DNA of 64,000 bases from Haemophilus sp. HMSC068C11 (GCF_001815355.1 NZ_KV820373.1:1-64000), one strand, 5' to 3'; shown: positions 28,079 to 40,073, numbered from the stretch's first letter. The notes: generated from the letters alone by a model not told the origin. Numbers and translations are program-made.

Positions 28079-29356
28079 ATGAACATTCAACAATTAATTG
28101 ATAATGCAAAACAATCCCTTAATGCACCACAGCATCATCATGCTTTTGATGAAAGCTTTGAGAGCTGCATTAAATGTACAGCGTGTACAGCAGTGTGTCC
28201 GGTTTCGCGCCAGAATCCAAACTATCCAGGTCCAAAACAATCAGGTCCAGATGGTGAGCGTTTACGCTTAAAATCAGCCGAGCTTTATGATGAAGCATTG
28301 AAATACTGTACCAACTGTAAACGTTGTGAAATTGCGTGTCCGTCTGATGTAAAAATTGGTGATATTATTGTTCGCGCAAGAAACAAATACATTGCTCAAC
28401 AACACAAGCCAGCAGTGCAAAAATTACGTGATGCGATTTTAAGTAACACCGATATTATGGGTTCACTTAATACACCACTTGCGCCGATTGTGAATACCAT
28501 CACTGGTTTGAAAGCGACAAAATTTGTGTTGGAAAAAGCATTAAAAATCAGCCGTCATCGTACGTTACCAAAATATTCTTTTGGTACGTTCCGCAGCTGG
28601 TATATGAAAAAAATGTTGGAAAGCCAACAAAAATTCGAACGCAAAGTGGCGTATTATCACGGTTGTTATGTGAACTACAATAATCCACAATTAGGTAAAG
28701 AATTTATTCAAGTATTCAACGCCATGGATATTGGCGTGGTGTTATTGGAAAAAGAAAAATGCTGTGGCTTGCCATTGAGCGTAAACCAATTCCCAGAACG
28801 CGCGAAAAAAATTGCGCAATTTAACACCGATTATATCGGCAAAATGGTGGATGAAAATGGCTTAGATGTGATCAGCGAAGCATCAAGTTGTGCCTTAAAT
28901 TTACGTGATGAATATCATCATATTTTAGGTATCGACAATGCTAAAGTTCGTCCGCATATTCACATGGTGACACCATTCTTATATCAACTCTTTAAAGAAG
29001 GTAAAACCTTACCGCTTAAACCATTGAAATTGCGTGTGGCTTATCACACTGCATGTCACGTGGATAAAGCGGGTTGGGCACCATACACCTTGGAAGTGTT
29101 AAAACAAATTCCAGGTTTAGAAGTGGTGATGCTCCCATCACAATGTTGTGGTATTGCAGGAACATACGGTTTCAAAGAAGAAAACTACGAGGTTTCCCAA
29201 TCTATCGGTAAAAACTTATTCGATAACATCAATGCAGGCGGATTTGATTACGTGATCTCTGAATGCCAAACTTGTAAATGGCAGATAGATATGTCATCTA
29301 ACGTGACTTGTATCCATCCATTGACGTTATTGTGTATGTCGATGAATCAAGCTTAG
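28079..29356 (+). CDS. glpC: Anaerobic glycerol-3-phosphate dehydrogenase subunit C
   Basis: A 425-residue iron-sulfur subunit that anchors the complex and hands electrons to menaquinone. Two 4Fe-4S motifs near the N-terminus, CIKCTACTAVCPV and CTNCKRCEIACPS, are followed by two CCG domains (CYVNYNNPQLG ... EKCCGLPLS, and HTACHVDKAG ... QCCGIAGTYG). It starts 9 bases after glpB with GGAGG upstream and ends the operon at a hairpin. Confidence 0.96.
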   Translation: MNIQQLIDNAKQSLNAPQHHHAFDESFESCIKCTACTAVCPVSRQNPNYPGPKQSGPDGERLRLKSAELYDEALKYCTNCKRCEIACPSDVKIGDIIVRARNKYIAQQHKPAVQKLRDAILSNTDIMGSLNTPLAPIVNTITGLKATKFVLEKALKISRHRTLPKYSFGTFRSWYMKKMLESQQKFERKVAYYHGCYVNYNNPQLGKEFIQVFNAMDIGVVLLEKEKCCGLPLSVNQFPERAKKIAQFNTDYIGKMVDENGLDVISEASSCALNLRDEYHHILGIDNAKVRPHIHMVTPFLYQLFKEGKTLPLKPLKLRVAYHTACHVDKAGWAPYTLEVLKQIPGLEVVMLPSQCCGIAGTYGFKEENYEVSQSIGKNLFDNINAGGFDYVISECQTCKWQIDMSSNVTCIHPLTLLCMSMNQA

Positions 29357-29358
29357 TG

Positions 29359-29400
29359 AAAAGAGCGGAAACTGATAAAAAAGTGACCGCTCTTTTTGTT
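29359..29400 (+). terminator. glpABC terminator
   Basis: AAAAGAGCGG (29359-29368) pairs with CCGCTCTTTT (29387-29396) around an 18-base loop, followed by T-rich sequence. Confidence 0.8.
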
Positions 29401-29426
29401 ATTTAATCCAATATGGAGAACTAATT

Positions 29427-29598
29427 ATGCAAAAAATCTTCAAGGTTTCCTTGTCTTGTGATTGAAACGGTCGCCGCATTAGATAAACCGTTAGATCAGC
29501 TACAAAAAATTACAGAGAAAGATTTGCTGGGTATTTATCGTGACAGCTTAAAAACCATGGGATTGCCAATGTTTAACAGTGGGCCATTGCAAGATTAA
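29427..29598 (+). pseudogene. Frameshifted gene remnant after glpC
   Basis: A start-like ATG (29427) with TGGAGA upstream opens 12 codons then stops. In the next frame, 29458-29598 reads 46 sense codons of protein-like sequence (VIETVAALDKPLDQLQKITE then KDLLGIYRDSLKTMGLPMF and an end at TAA). The two pieces look like the front and back ends of one gene joined by a deletion and frameshift. I do not recognise the family. The 304-base gap 29357-29660 holds this remnant and two terminators. Confidence 0.55.
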
Positions 29599-29610
29599 TT
29601 AATCTTTCCC

Positions 29611-29650
29611 AAAAAAAAGTGCGGTGAAATTTCACCGCACTTTTTTATTT
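29611..29650. terminator. Bidirectional uptake-sequence terminator before asnA
   Basis: AAAAAGTGCGGTGAAA pairs perfectly with TTTCACCGCACTTTTT (29630-29645), with T-runs on both strands. It ends asnA on the minus strand and the remnant on the plus strand. Confidence 0.88.
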
Positions 29651-29660
29651 TCTCTTTTGA

Positions 29661-30653
29661 TTAAAGAATATGTTGATATTGTTCTAACATTTCTTTTGGC
29701 CATACGCTTGATTGCACTTCACCAATGTGTTTTTTGTGAAGTAAAAGCATTGCCATACGAGATTGACCGATACCGCCACCGATGGTGAGAGGTAATTTAC
29801 CGTTTAATAAATCTTGGTGCCAATCCATTTTTAAGCGATCTTCATCACCGGTTAAACCAACTTGTAAACGTAATGCGGATTCATCCACACGAATACCCAT
29901 TGAAGAAAGCTCAAACGCTTTACCTAACTCAGCGTTCCACACCAAAATATCACCGTTTAAACCTTTGTAGCCATTTTCAGATTCTGTTGTCCAGTCATCG
30001 TAGTCTGGTGCACGACCATCATGTGGTTTACCGTCTGACAATTTGCCACCGATACCAATTAAGAACACGGCGCCATATTCTTTACAAATGGCGTTTTCAC
30101 GTTCTTTACTGCTTAAATCCGGGTAGCGTTTCACTAAATCTTCGCTGTGAACGAAGGTGATTTCTTTCGGTAAGCTTGATGGAATGTCAAAGCGAGCTTC
30201 TACCGCTAATTCAGTTAAACGGATTGCACGATAGATAGAACGTACCGTTTCTTTTAAATAAGCAAAGTTACGACGACCTTCAGGAATGACTTTTTCCCAG
30301 TCCCATTGGTCCACATAAACAGAGTGAGTTTGATCCAATGAATCTTCATCTGGACGTAATGCTTTCATATGAACAAATAAGCCTTCACCTTCTTTGAAAT
30401 GGAAACGTGCGAGAGTATGGCGTTTCCATTTAGCTAATGAGTGAACCACTTCATAAACCGCATTTGGGATACATTTCACGTTTACTTGAACCGCTTTCTC
30501 AATGCCTGATAAGTTATCTTGCATACCGTTGCCAACTTCACTAAGGATTGGACCTTGTACTTCGATAATGCCAAGTTGTTCAATCAAGTTTTGAGTAAAG
30601 GTGTTCTTCACAAAGCTAATTTCTTGTTGTTGTAAAATAAACGTCTTTTTCAT
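29661..30653 (-). CDS. asnA: Aspartate--ammonia ligase
   Basis: A 330-residue ammonia-dependent asparagine synthetase of the class II aminoacyl-tRNA synthetase-like fold. The N-terminal [12 protein letters not shown], then [32 protein letters not shown] and the late [14 protein letters not shown] all match the family, and 330 residues is its usual size. The start chosen (30653) follows AAGGA; an upstream in-frame start would add 17 unrelated residues. Divergent from asnC, its known activator. Confidence 0.97.
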   Translation of the reverse strand: MKKTFILQQQEISFVKNTFTQNLIEQLGIIEVQGPILSEVGNGMQDNLSGIEKAVQVNVKCIPNAVYEVVHSLAKWKRHTLARFHFKEGEGLFVHMKALRPDEDSLDQTHSVYVDQWDWEKVIPEGRRNFAYLKETVRSIYRAIRLTELAVEARFDIPSSLPKEITFVHSEDLVKRYPDLSSKERENAICKEYGAVFLIGIGGKLSDGKPHDGRAPDYDDWTTESENGYKGLNGDILVWNAELGKAFELSSMGIRVDESALRLQVGLTGDEDRLKMDWHQDLLNGKLPLTIGGGIGQSRMAMLLLHKKHIGEVQSSVWPKEMLEQYQHIL

Positions 30654-30809
30654 ATTTATCCTTCTTTTTATAATAACTGGTAAGATTTGTTGTGCATTAT
30701 TCAATAAAATGACAAATTATTTCAAGTAATTTCTTTACATTGTTTTAAATGTTGAATATTATCAAAAATAAAGAAAATATTTTGAAAAAGATCTAATAAG
30801 GAGTGTTTT

Positions 30810-31262
30810 ATGAACAATATCGATACACTTGATCGCCAAATTCTCCGTGTGCTGACTAAAGATGCGCGTACACCTTATGCCGAAATGGCGAAAAGCTTTG
30901 GCGTGAGCCCAGGTACGATTCATGTTCGTGTAGAGAAAATGCGTCAGTCTGGTTTGATTGAAGGCACAAAAGCGATTATTGATGAGCGTAAGCTGGGTTA
31001 TGATGTGTGCTGCTTTATTGGCATTATTTTGAAAAGCGCAAAAGATTACGAAAAAGTGATTAAAAAGCTCGATACCTTTGATGAAGTGGTGGAAGCCTAT
31101 TACACCACGGGTAACTATTCGATTTTTATTAAAGTAATGACACACACCATTGCGGAATTACATTCCGTACTGGCGACTAAGATCCAGTTAATTGATGAAA
31201 TTCAATCAACGGAAACCTTGATTTCCATGCAGAATCCTATTTTACGAGACATTAAACCTTAA
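30810..31262 (+). CDS. asnC: Lrp/AsnC-family regulator AsnC
   Basis: A 150-residue regulator that in E. coli activates asnA when asparagine is scarce. The N-terminal winged helix (LDRQILRVLTKDARTPYAEM and GVSPGTIHVRVEKM, with the recognition helix at about residues 35-48) is followed by the RAM ligand-binding domain (VVEAYYTTGNYSIFIKV). AAGGAG precedes the ATG. The divergent asnA-asnC pair is conserved among gammaproteobacteria. Confidence 0.95.
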   Translation: MNNIDTLDRQILRVLTKDARTPYAEMAKSFGVSPGTIHVRVEKMRQSGLIEGTKAIIDERKLGYDVCCFIGIILKSAKDYEKVIKKLDTFDEVVEAYYTTGNYSIFIKVMTHTIAELHSVLATKIQLIDEIQSTETLISMQNPILRDIKP

Positions 31263-31278
31263 ATGTCATCGAAACAAT

Positions 31279-31312
31279 AAAGGCGTGTTTGATACACGCC
31301 TTTGCTTTTTTT
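31279..31312. terminator. Terminator between asnC and the oxidoreductase gene
   Basis: AAAGGCGTGT (31279-31288) pairs with ACACGCCTTT (31294-31303) around TTGAT, followed by a T-run; convergent genes on either side. Confidence 0.85.
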
Positions 31313-31314
31313 GA

Positions 31315-32610
31315 TTAACGATAACGATCGAGGAATTTGTAATAGAGTACGCCGATCTTGGTGGCTAAGTTTTTGAGGGATTTTCCACCGTAAAACGAAG
31401 GCACTTTCAATCCTTCAAAAATTCTCAAACGTTCGTCATTGCCTAAAATTGCTTCGGCAATAATGCGTCCAGCAAGTCCAGTGAGAGCGACACCATGACC
31501 AGAATAGCCTTGAGCAAAATAAATGTGTGGTGAGATACGGCCAAAATGCGGGCTTGCGTTGAGTGTCATATCAATCGGTCCAGCCCAGCCATAGTCAATT
31601 TTGACGTTTTCCAATTGAGGGAAAACATGCAACATATTACCGCGCATAATCTGTACCATATCTTTTTCTGAGCTCGAGTCACTGCCGAATAATAGACGGT
31701 TATCTGCACTCAAACGATAGTAATCGAGCAAGATATTGTTATCACAAACAGACATGCCATTGTTGATCACGGAATCCGCTGTAGCTTGATCTAAAGGTTC
31801 GGTAGCAATAATAAAGCTTTCTACTGGCAAAATTTTACGATTAATGCCGTGATGAATGGATTTTGGTAGCGCATCAATATAAGCATTGGTGGCTAAAATA
31901 ACGTCTTGAGAAATGACCGCACTTTTATCGGTTTTAACTTCAATACAACCTGATTTTTCTATTAAATCCACAACGGGAGATTGTTCGTAAATCTGTACGC
32001 CTAAATCCAAGCAGGCTTTTGCTAAACCTAAGCAATAATTTAATGGGTGTAAGTGACCAGAATTGCTATCGTATAAGCCGCCAACATAAATATCGCTGCC
32101 TAAATGTTGTTTCAGTTTGGCCTTATCCCAAAGTTGCATTTTGTCATAGCCAAAAGTCGCGTGGCTGGCTTTTTCCATTTCAATGAGATCGTCCATTCGA
32201 CGTTCATTTAACGCCAATGTGGCATAGCCTTTTTTCCAATCACATTGAATACCATATTTCGCAATGCGTTCATCAATAATATCAATGGCTTCTAGCGACA
32301 TATCCCAAAGTTTTTTCGCTTTATCAAAGCCTACTTGAGAAATATATTCATCAATGCCTTCTTCAAAACCGTTGATGGCTTGACCGCCACTTCTACCAGA
32401 TGCACCAAATCCGACTCGCGCGCCTTCTAGAACAATCACTTTTTTGCCTTTTTCTGCTAATTCAAGGGCAGCAGATAAGCCAAAGAAACCCGCACCGATG
32501 ACACAAACATCCGCTTCTTCTTGCTGAGAGAGAGGCGGCAGTTCAAAGGTTTGATTCCGACTATCGAGATAATAAGATTTGACGTGTTCTTGATGAGCAA
32601 ATTCGAGCAT
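31315..32610 (-). CDS. FAD-dependent amine oxidoreductase (PuuB/OrdL-like)
   Basis: A 431-residue DAO-family flavoprotein. The FAD motif is CVIGAGFFGLSAALELAEKG near residue 40 (GAGFFG), followed by GFGASGRSGGQAINGFE and, near the C-terminus, FAQGYSGHGVALTGLAG (key part GYSGHGV). Length and motifs match gamma-glutamylputrescine oxidase PuuB and Haemophilus OrdL. The chosen ATG (32610) begins MLEFAHQEHVKSYY; upstream in-frame starts add 22 residues outside the family. Divergent from potD, which supports a polyamine substrate; other puu genes are absent here, so the exact reaction is unsure. Confidence 0.82.
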   Translation of the reverse strand: MLEFAHQEHVKSYYLDSRNQTFELPPLSQQEEADVCVIGAGFFGLSAALELAEKGKKVIVLEGARVGFGASGRSGGQAINGFEEGIDEYISQVGFDKAKKLWDMSLEAIDIIDERIAKYGIQCDWKKGYATLALNERRMDDLIEMEKASHATFGYDKMQLWDKAKLKQHLGSDIYVGGLYDSNSGHLHPLNYCLGLAKACLDLGVQIYEQSPVVDLIEKSGCIEVKTDKSAVISQDVILATNAYIDALPKSIHHGINRKILPVESFIIATEPLDQATADSVINNGMSVCDNNILLDYYRLSADNRLLFGSDSSSEKDMVQIMRGNMLHVFPQLENVKIDYGWAGPIDMTLNASPHFGRISPHIYFAQGYSGHGVALTGLAGRIIAEAILGNDERLRIFEGLKVPSFYGGKSLKNLATKIGVLYYKFLDRYR

Positions 32611-32768
32611 AGTTGATGACTGATTAACATAAAATAGAGATGAGAGAAATCTTACCCTGATGGGAAAATATGTCAAACCTTTTGCAAAAAAGGTGCTATA
32701 CTCCCCAAGTTTACATAGGTAAACGATTGCTTAAGGTTTGTTTTGATTGTCCTGAGGAGGTCAATAAA

Positions 32769-33824
32769 TTGAAAAAAAATGCTGTTCAATACATTAAATC
32801 ACTTTGTCTGTCTGCCGTTGCATTTGCTGCAACTTCTGCTGCTCTTGCTGCTGAAAAATTGTATGTTTATAACTGGACTGACTATGTGCCATCCAATTTG
32901 GTTGCAGAATTTACCAAAGAAACCGGCATTGAAGTGATTTATTCTACGTTTGAAAGTAATGAAGAAATGTATGCTAAATTGAAACTGACCTCCAGTACAG
33001 GCAGTGGTTATGATTTAGTTTTCCCATCAAGCTATTACGTCAATAAAATGGCGAAAGAAAATATGTTACAAGAGCTTGATCACAGCAAATTAAGTAATTT
33101 TAAACAAATTCCAGCAAACTTATTAAACAAGGAATTTGACCCAAATAACAAATATTCTCTGCCTTATGTTTATGGCTTAACCGGTATCGGTGTGAATGCG
33201 GATGATATTGAACCAAGCAAAATCACAAGCTGGGCTGATTTATGGAGCCCTGAATACAAAGGTAAAGTATTATTAACCAGTGATGCGCGTGAAGTGTTCC
33301 ACATTGCATTACTTTTAGATGGTAAATCACCAAACACCACGAATGAAGAAGAGATCAAAGCCGCTTACGAGCGTTTAGTGAAATTGTTACCAAATGTGGT
33401 GACTTTTAACTCTGACTCGCCAGAAGTTCCGTTTGTTCAAGGTGAAGCCTCTATTGGTATGTTATGGAATGGTTCGGCTTATTTAGCCCACAAAGAAAAT
33501 CCAAGTATCCAATTTGTGTATCCAAAAGAAGGGGCGATTTTCTGGATGGATAACTACGCGATACCAAAAGGTGCGAAAAATACAGAGGGCGCTTATAAAT
33601 TTATCGACTTCTTACTTCGTCCTGAAAATGCGAAATTAGTGGTTGAAAAAATGGGCTTCTCAATGCCAAATGAAGGCGTGAAAGCGTTACTTTCACCTGA
33701 AATGGCAAATAACCCAACCTTGTTCCCATCTGCTGAAAACATTGAAAAAGGCATTATGCAAGGCGATGTGGGTGAAGCAGTGGACATTTACGAAAAATAT
33801 TGGAATAAATTAAAAACCAATTAA
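32769..33824 (+). CDS. potD: Spermidine/putrescine-binding periplasmic protein
   Basis: A 352-residue periplasmic solute-binding protein of the PotD family. The signal peptide ends ATSAALA before [16 protein letters not shown], the hallmark mature N-terminus. Polyamine-site elements include [12 protein letters not shown] and WNGSAYLA. The start is probably TTG 32769, spaced 8 bases from GAGGAGG (32754-32760), because it gives a normal signal peptide; the longer frame from 32670 has no such site. The potABC permease genes are not in the window, so this copy stands alone as an additional binding protein. Confidence 0.9.
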   Translation: MKKNAVQYIKSLCLSAVAFAATSAALAAEKLYVYNWTDYVPSNLVAEFTKETGIEVIYSTFESNEEMYAKLKLTSSTGSGYDLVFPSSYYVNKMAKENMLQELDHSKLSNFKQIPANLLNKEFDPNNKYSLPYVYGLTGIGVNADDIEPSKITSWADLWSPEYKGKVLLTSDAREVFHIALLLDGKSPNTTNEEEIKAAYERLVKLLPNVVTFNSDSPEVPFVQGEASIGMLWNGSAYLAHKENPSIQFVYPKEGAIFWMDNYAIPKGAKNTEGAYKFIDFLLRPENAKLVVEKMGFSMPNEGVKALLSPEMANNPTLFPSAENIEKGIMQGDVGEAVDIYEKYWNKLKTN

Positions 33825-33837
33825 TCAAATATTGATG

Positions 33838-33872
33838 AAAAGTGCGGTGAATTTGACCGCACTTTTGCTTTG
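33838..33872 (+). terminator. potD terminator (inverted uptake-sequence pair)
   Basis: AAAAGTGCGGT (33838-33848) pairs with ACCGCACTTTT (33856-33866) around a 7-base loop, then a T-rich run. Confidence 0.85.
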
Positions 33873-33885
33873 TAAAGGATGACAA

Positions 33886-34299
33886 ATGAGTTTTCTTGAG
33901 CGACTTTTTCACGCAATCTTGTTTGAAACTACGGTTGTGTTGCTTTCCGTTTTCGCTTTGTATTTCTTTACAGAAGAAAGTGTTTCTATTCTCTTTGGGT
34001 CCATGGTACTGGTTTCCTTAACCGCCATGCTCTGGAATCTCATCTTTAATTATTTTCTTGATAAAGTCTTTACGGGGCCGCGAGAAAAGCGAGGCGTCAT
34101 ATTTCGTACTTTACATGCCATTTCATTTGAGGGCGGTTTGCTTATTTTCACCGTGCCGATCATTGCTTACTTTTTAAAAGTGGATTGGATAACGGCTTTT
34201 ATGATGGATTTCAGCTTAACGGTGATGGTGACCGTTTATACCTTTATTTTTAATTGGGTGTATGATCATGCGCGATTGCTGTTTATTAAGCGTGAATGA
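33886..34299 (+). CDS. PACE-family efflux protein (AceI-like)
   Basis: A 137-residue, four-helix inner-membrane transporter. All four PACE signatures are seen in order: RLFHAILFE (residues 5-13), WNLIFNYFLD, RTLHAISFEGGLL, and FIFNWVYD at the end, including the conserved membrane Glu of motif 1. AceI exports chlorhexidine, and short diamines such as putrescine and cadaverine are reported natural substrates. Its position beside potD and a PuuB-like oxidase fits a diamine role, which is inference. Confidence 0.9.
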   Translation: MSFLERLFHAILFETTVVLLSVFALYFFTEESVSILFGSMVLVSLTAMLWNLIFNYFLDKVFTGPREKRGVIFRTLHAISFEGGLLIFTVPIIAYFLKVDWITAFMMDFSLTVMVTVYTFIFNWVYDHARLLFIKRE

Positions 34300-34324
34300 T
34301 GCAATAGGTAAGAGAAGAAAGAAA

Positions 34325-34372
34325 AAAGTGCGGTCAAAATCTAAAATGTTTTTGACCGCACTTTGACTTTTT
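34325..34372. terminator. Bidirectional uptake-sequence terminator between PACE gene and purB
   Basis: AAAGTGCGGTCAAAA pairs with TTTTGACCGCACTTT; both arms hold a full uptake sequence and T-runs follow on each strand. Confidence 0.87.
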
Positions 34373-34400
34373 AGGGCATGAAAAGCTGCCCTTTTCTTTA

Positions 34401-36408
<2,008 letters not shown>

Positions 36409-36548
36409 TGGGATTATAAATTGTGAGCTGTAGAAATTTTTGGCGTAATATAGCATTTTTACACATTGTTTTGAACTCAATCATTAAAAAACGCCCTATC
36501 TTTTGTTATCATAGCGCCAATTCAGTTTACAGAATAAAAGGATAACCA

Positions 36549-37553
36549 ATGACAAAACCAATTGTATTCAGTGGCGTGCAGCCTTCCGGCGAATTAACTA
36601 TCGGGAATTATTTAGGTGCACTTCGCAACTGGGTGAAAATGCAAGAAGATTATGAGTGTATTTTCTGTGTGGTGGATTTACATGCCATCACTGTACGTCA
36701 AGATCCTGTAGCACTTCGCAAAGCCACCCTTGATGTGCTCGCCCTTTACTTGGCTTGTGGCATTGATCCGAATAAAAGCACGATCTTCGTGCAATCTCAT
36801 GTACCAGAACATACTCAATTAAGCTGGGTATTAAACTGCTACACCTATTTTGGTGAAATGAGCCGTATGACTCAATTTAAAGATAAATCAGCACGTTATG
36901 CCGAAAATATTAACGTGGGTTTATTTGATTATCCGGTTTTAATGGCAGCAGATATCTTACTTTATCAAGCGAAAAGCGTGCCAGTAGGGGATGACCAAAA
37001 ACAACATTTAGAAATTACCCGTGATATTGCCGCTCGTTTTAATGCGCTTTATGGTGATATTTTCACGATTCCTGAAATCTTCTTAGGAAAAGCTGGTGCG
37101 CGTATTATGTCTTTGCAAGACCCTGATAAAAAAATGTCTAAATCTGATGATAATCGTAATAACGTGGTGACCTTGCTTGAAGATCCTAAATCGGTAGCAA
37201 AAAAAATCAAACGCGCGGTAACAGACTCTGATGAACCACCTGTTGTACGTTATGACGTGAAAAACAAAGCGGGTGTGTCTAACTTATTAGATATCCTTTC
37301 TGCAGTGACGGATAAATCTGTGGCAGACCTTGAAAAAGAATTTGAAGGCAAAATGTACGGCCACTTAAAAACAGCGGTGGCTGACGAAGTGTCAAACTTA
37401 CTTGCGGGTTTACAAGAACGTTTCTATCAATATCGTAACGATGAAGCACTTTTAGACGAGATTTTACGTCAAGGTGCAGAAAAAGCCCGTGCAAGAGCGA
37501 AAGAAACCCTTGCCGAAGTGTACGAAGCCGTCGGCTTTGTTGCTGCAAAATAA
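36549..37553 (+). CDS. trpS: Tryptophan--tRNA ligase
   Basis: A 334-residue class I aminoacyl-tRNA synthetase charging tRNA-Trp. The HIGH-type motif is [12 protein letters not shown] near the N-terminus, the KMSKS loop is KKMSKSDDN near residue 195, and [11 protein letters not shown] and [14 protein letters not shown] are family marks. In enterobacteria trpS follows rpe-gph; here it is about 25 kb away. It is a single-gene unit with its own terminator. Confidence 0.97.
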   Translation: MTKPIVFSGVQPSGELTIGNYLGALRNWVKMQEDYECIFCVVDLHAITVRQDPVALRKATLDVLALYLACGIDPNKSTIFVQSHVPEHTQLSWVLNCYTYFGEMSRMTQFKDKSARYAENINVGLFDYPVLMAADILLYQAKSVPVGDDQKQHLEITRDIAARFNALYGDIFTIPEIFLGKAGARIMSLQDPDKKMSKSDDNRNNVVTLLEDPKSVAKKIKRAVTDSDEPPVVRYDVKNKAGVSNLLDILSAVTDKSVADLEKEFEGKMYGHLKTAVADEVSNLLAGLQERFYQYRNDEALLDEILRQGAEKARARAKETLAEVYEAVGFVAAK

Positions 37554-37566
37554 TTTTAAACTTAAT

Positions 37567-37592
37567 AAGCCGTGTTATATCACGGCTTTTTT
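37567..37592 (+). terminator. trpS terminator
   Basis: AAGCCGTG (37567-37574) pairs with CACGGCTT (37581-37588) around a 6-base loop, followed by a T-run. Confidence 0.85.
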
Positions 37593-37607
37593 AGATAAGG
37601 AGAAAAG

Positions 37608-37898
37608 ATGGCCATTCAAACTGAAAAACCAATTGAATGCGTAGGCTGTAATACTTTCGATATGAAATCATTGTTTGATAACAGTGATTGTAGTTTACCT
37701 ATCGAACAGTTTTACGCGACTCGTCAAGATGCAGAAGGTGCATTGGAATATTTCACATTAAAAGCTCGTGATGTAGAAAGTGAACCTTGCCAAATTCAAT
37801 CTGAAATTCAACAGGTTGAAGAAGGGTATGTGCTTAAAGCGGTTTTCACATTCTGCTGCCAAGCGGAATTAGTGATTTTCCAAATGAAGCTTGTGTAA
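37608..37898 (+). CDS. YfcZ/YiiS family protein (DUF406)
   Basis: A 96-residue small cytosolic protein matching the YfcZ/YiiS (DUF406) family: [18 protein letters not shown] near the N-terminus (key CVGCNTFD), [16 protein letters not shown] in the centre and [13 protein letters not shown] at the end. Function is unknown in all relatives. Conserved cysteines might bind metal, which is a guess. AAGGAG stands before the ATG. It follows the trpS terminator and precedes yjjW. Confidence 0.85.
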   Translation: MAIQTEKPIECVGCNTFDMKSLFDNSDCSLPIEQFYATRQDAEGALEYFTLKARDVESEPCQIQSEIQQVEEGYVLKAVFTFCCQAELVIFQMKLV

Positions 37899-37930
37899 GT
37901 GATAACTTACTCTAGAAAATAGCGTTTTTT

Positions 37931-38719
37931 GTGACCGCACTTTCTGATATTTATGTTCCCCTGCATCGTATTATTCCTTTTTCTAATGTAGAAGGGCAGG
38001 GGAATCGTACTAGTATTTTCTTACAAGGTTGTAAGTTAAACTGCCTTTATTGCCATAATCCAGAAACCATTCCTCGTTATGCAGAAGGCGCTCATCAAGT
38101 CAGTCTGCAGTATTTGTATGAGCAAGTGATGGATGCGGTACCTTTCATTCGTGGTGTAACAGTTTCTGGCGGTGAACCCACCATTCATCATAAAAAGCTC
38201 GTTCCATTGTTTCAAAAACTACGTGAGGAAGGGCTAACTTGCTATTTAGATAGCAGTGGTTTCTTTGAATTTAACGCAATTCGTCCTTTAATTGATGTCA
38301 CAGACAAATTTCTCTTTGACTTGAAAGGAGAAGGACTTGGTTTACAACGTTTGTGCTTTGATAGACAAAATCGCCAAGGCATTGTCCCGAAAAACATCAT
38401 CCCCACTCATCAACATATCAAGCAAGAAAACTTAGATCGCAATTTGAAGAACTTGGCGCAATTATTACCATTGAATAAAGTGGAAGAAGTGCGGTTAGTT
38501 TATGTGGCAAATTTTTTTGATGCAGAAAAGTTGGTGGAAAAGGTTGCGTCCTTATTGAAAGACTATCCGGATGTGTTGTTCAAAATTATTCGAATGCACA
38601 CAAAAGGTGCACGAGATGCCGAAGGACTCACGCCTTATGTCCCAACTGTTGAACAGACCCAAGTACTTGAAAATTATGCGAAATCTTGTGGTCTGACCAA
38701 AATTGTGACCATTTTATAA
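37931..38719 (+). CDS. yjjW: Glycyl-radical enzyme activase YjjW
   Basis: A 262-residue radical-SAM activase. The cluster motif is CKLNCLYC (CxxxCxxC) near residue 34, with SGGEPTIH following; the N-terminal VEGQGNRTSIFLQGC is typical of activases. Its usual partner, the glycyl-radical protein YjjI, is not adjacent. The only reasonable start in frame is GTG 37931, which is part of an uptake sequence (GTGACCGCACTT) and lacks a clear ribosome site; an in-frame stop lies 18 bases upstream. The downstream nupC-deoD order is the usual Haemophilus neighbourhood. A 5' alteration is possible. Confidence 0.85.
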   Translation: MTALSDIYVPLHRIIPFSNVEGQGNRTSIFLQGCKLNCLYCHNPETIPRYAEGAHQVSLQYLYEQVMDAVPFIRGVTVSGGEPTIHHKKLVPLFQKLREEGLTCYLDSSGFFEFNAIRPLIDVTDKFLFDLKGEGLGLQRLCFDRQNRQGIVPKNIIPTHQHIKQENLDRNLKNLAQLLPLNKVEEVRLVYVANFFDAEKLVEKVASLLKDYPDVLFKIIRMHTKGARDAEGLTPYVPTVEQTQVLENYAKSCGLTKIVTIL

Positions 38720-38825
38720 GCAAACATGCCAAAAAGTAGTAAAAATATTCCGACTTTTTACCGAAAAACAAGTAGAATAGGACAATTTTATTCACTTACT
38801 TATCTAACCAACCTAGGGGAAAAAA

Positions 38826-40073
38826 ATGGGTATTTTAGGTAGCGTTTTAGGCATTGTCGTATTACTGGTCATTGCCGTATTATTTTCAAATAATCGTAAG
38901 GCGATTAATTTACGTACTGTATTAGGGGCTTTGGCGATCCAAATCGGATTTGCGGCCCTTATTTTGTATGTGCCGTTTGGTCGTGATGCATTGCAAGCGA
39001 CAGCAAATGGTGTATCAAATGTTATCGCTTATGGTAATGAAGGGATTAACTTCGTCTTTGGTGGCTTAGCAGATCCTTCAAATGCCGGCTTTATCTTTGC
39101 GGTGAAAGTGTTACCAATCATCGTCTTTTTCTCTGGTTTAATTTCTGTGCTTTACTATTTAGGCATCATGCAAGTGGTCATCAAAGTGATTGGTGGTGCA
39201 TTGCAAGCTGCGTTAGGTACATCTAAAGCAGAATCAATGTCTGCAGCCGCGAATATCTTCGTTGGTCAAACTGAAGCACCTTTAGTGGTTCGCCCTTACA
39301 TTAAAAATATGACCCAATCTGAATTGTTCGCTATTATGGCGGGTGGTACAGCTTCTATCGCGGGTTCAGTAATGGCAGGTTATGCAGGAATGGGCGTACC
39401 ATTGACTTACTTAATCGCAGCATCTTTCATGGCTGCACCAGCAGGTTTATTATTTGCGAAAATTTTATTCCCACAAACTGAACAATTTAACGATAAACAA
39501 CCTGAAACGGATGATAGCGAAAAACCAACCAACGTGCTTGAAGCAATGGCAGGTGGTGCGAGTGCAGGTATGCAATTAGCGTTAAACGTAGGTGCGATGT
39601 TAATCGCATTCGTGGGTTTAATCGCTTTAATTAACGGTATCTTAGGTGGCGTAGGCGGCTGGTTCGGTTACGGTGATTTAACATTACAATCAATCTTTGG
39701 TTGGATCTTCAAACCATTAGCGTACTTAATTGGTGTATCTTGGGATGAATCTGCAATCGCTGGTCAAATGATTGGTATGAAATTAGCTGTTAACGAATTC
39801 GTGGGTTACTTAGAGTTCGCGAAATACTTACAACCAGATACAGCAGTTGTATTAAGTGAAAAAACTAAAGCAATTATTACTTTCGCATTATGTGGTTTTG
39901 CGAACTTCAGTTCTATCGCAATCTTAATCGGCGGTATTGGTGGTATGGCACCAAATCGTCGCGGTGATGTGGCTCGCTTAGGCTTAAAAGCAGTTATCGC
40001 AGGTACATTAGCTAACTTAATGAGTGCAACTATCGCAGGTTTATTCATCGAGTTAAGCGGCGTAGCAATGTAA
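38826..40073 (+). CDS. nupC: NupC-family nucleoside:cation symporter
   Basis: A 415-residue concentrative nucleoside transporter of the inner membrane. Family motifs are seen in order: the N-terminal [21 protein letters not shown] (key part FSNNRKAIN), [29 protein letters not shown] (key part GQTEAPL), GSVMAGYA, and late [17 protein letters not shown]. It imports nucleosides, probably those produced by the periplasmic nucleotidase at 7815, for phosphorolysis by DeoD encoded next. GGGG lies before the ATG. Confidence 0.95.
   Translation: MGILGSVLGIVVLLVIAVLFSNNRKAINLRTVLGALAIQIGFAALILYVPFGRDALQATANGVSNVIAYGNEGINFVFGGLADPSNAGFIFAVKVLPIIVFFSGLISVLYYLGIMQVVIKVIGGALQAALGTSKAESMSAAANIFVGQTEAPLVVRPYIKNMTQSELFAIMAGGTASIAGSVMAGYAGMGVPLTYLIAASFMAAPAGLLFAKILFPQTEQFNDKQPETDDSEKPTNVLEAMAGGASAGMQLALNVGAMLIAFVGLIALINGILGGVGGWFGYGDLTLQSIFGWIFKPLAYLIGVSWDESAIAGQMIGMKLAVNEFVGYLEFAKYLQPDTAVVLSEKTKAIITFALCGFANFSSIAILIGGIGGMAPNRRGDVARLGLKAVIAGTLANLMSATIAGLFIELSGVAM

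Noticed and set aside
30762-31145. 127-residue minus-strand frame opposite asnC
   Set aside because: It is the complement of the well-recognised asnC gene, has no ribosome site and no protein-like composition.
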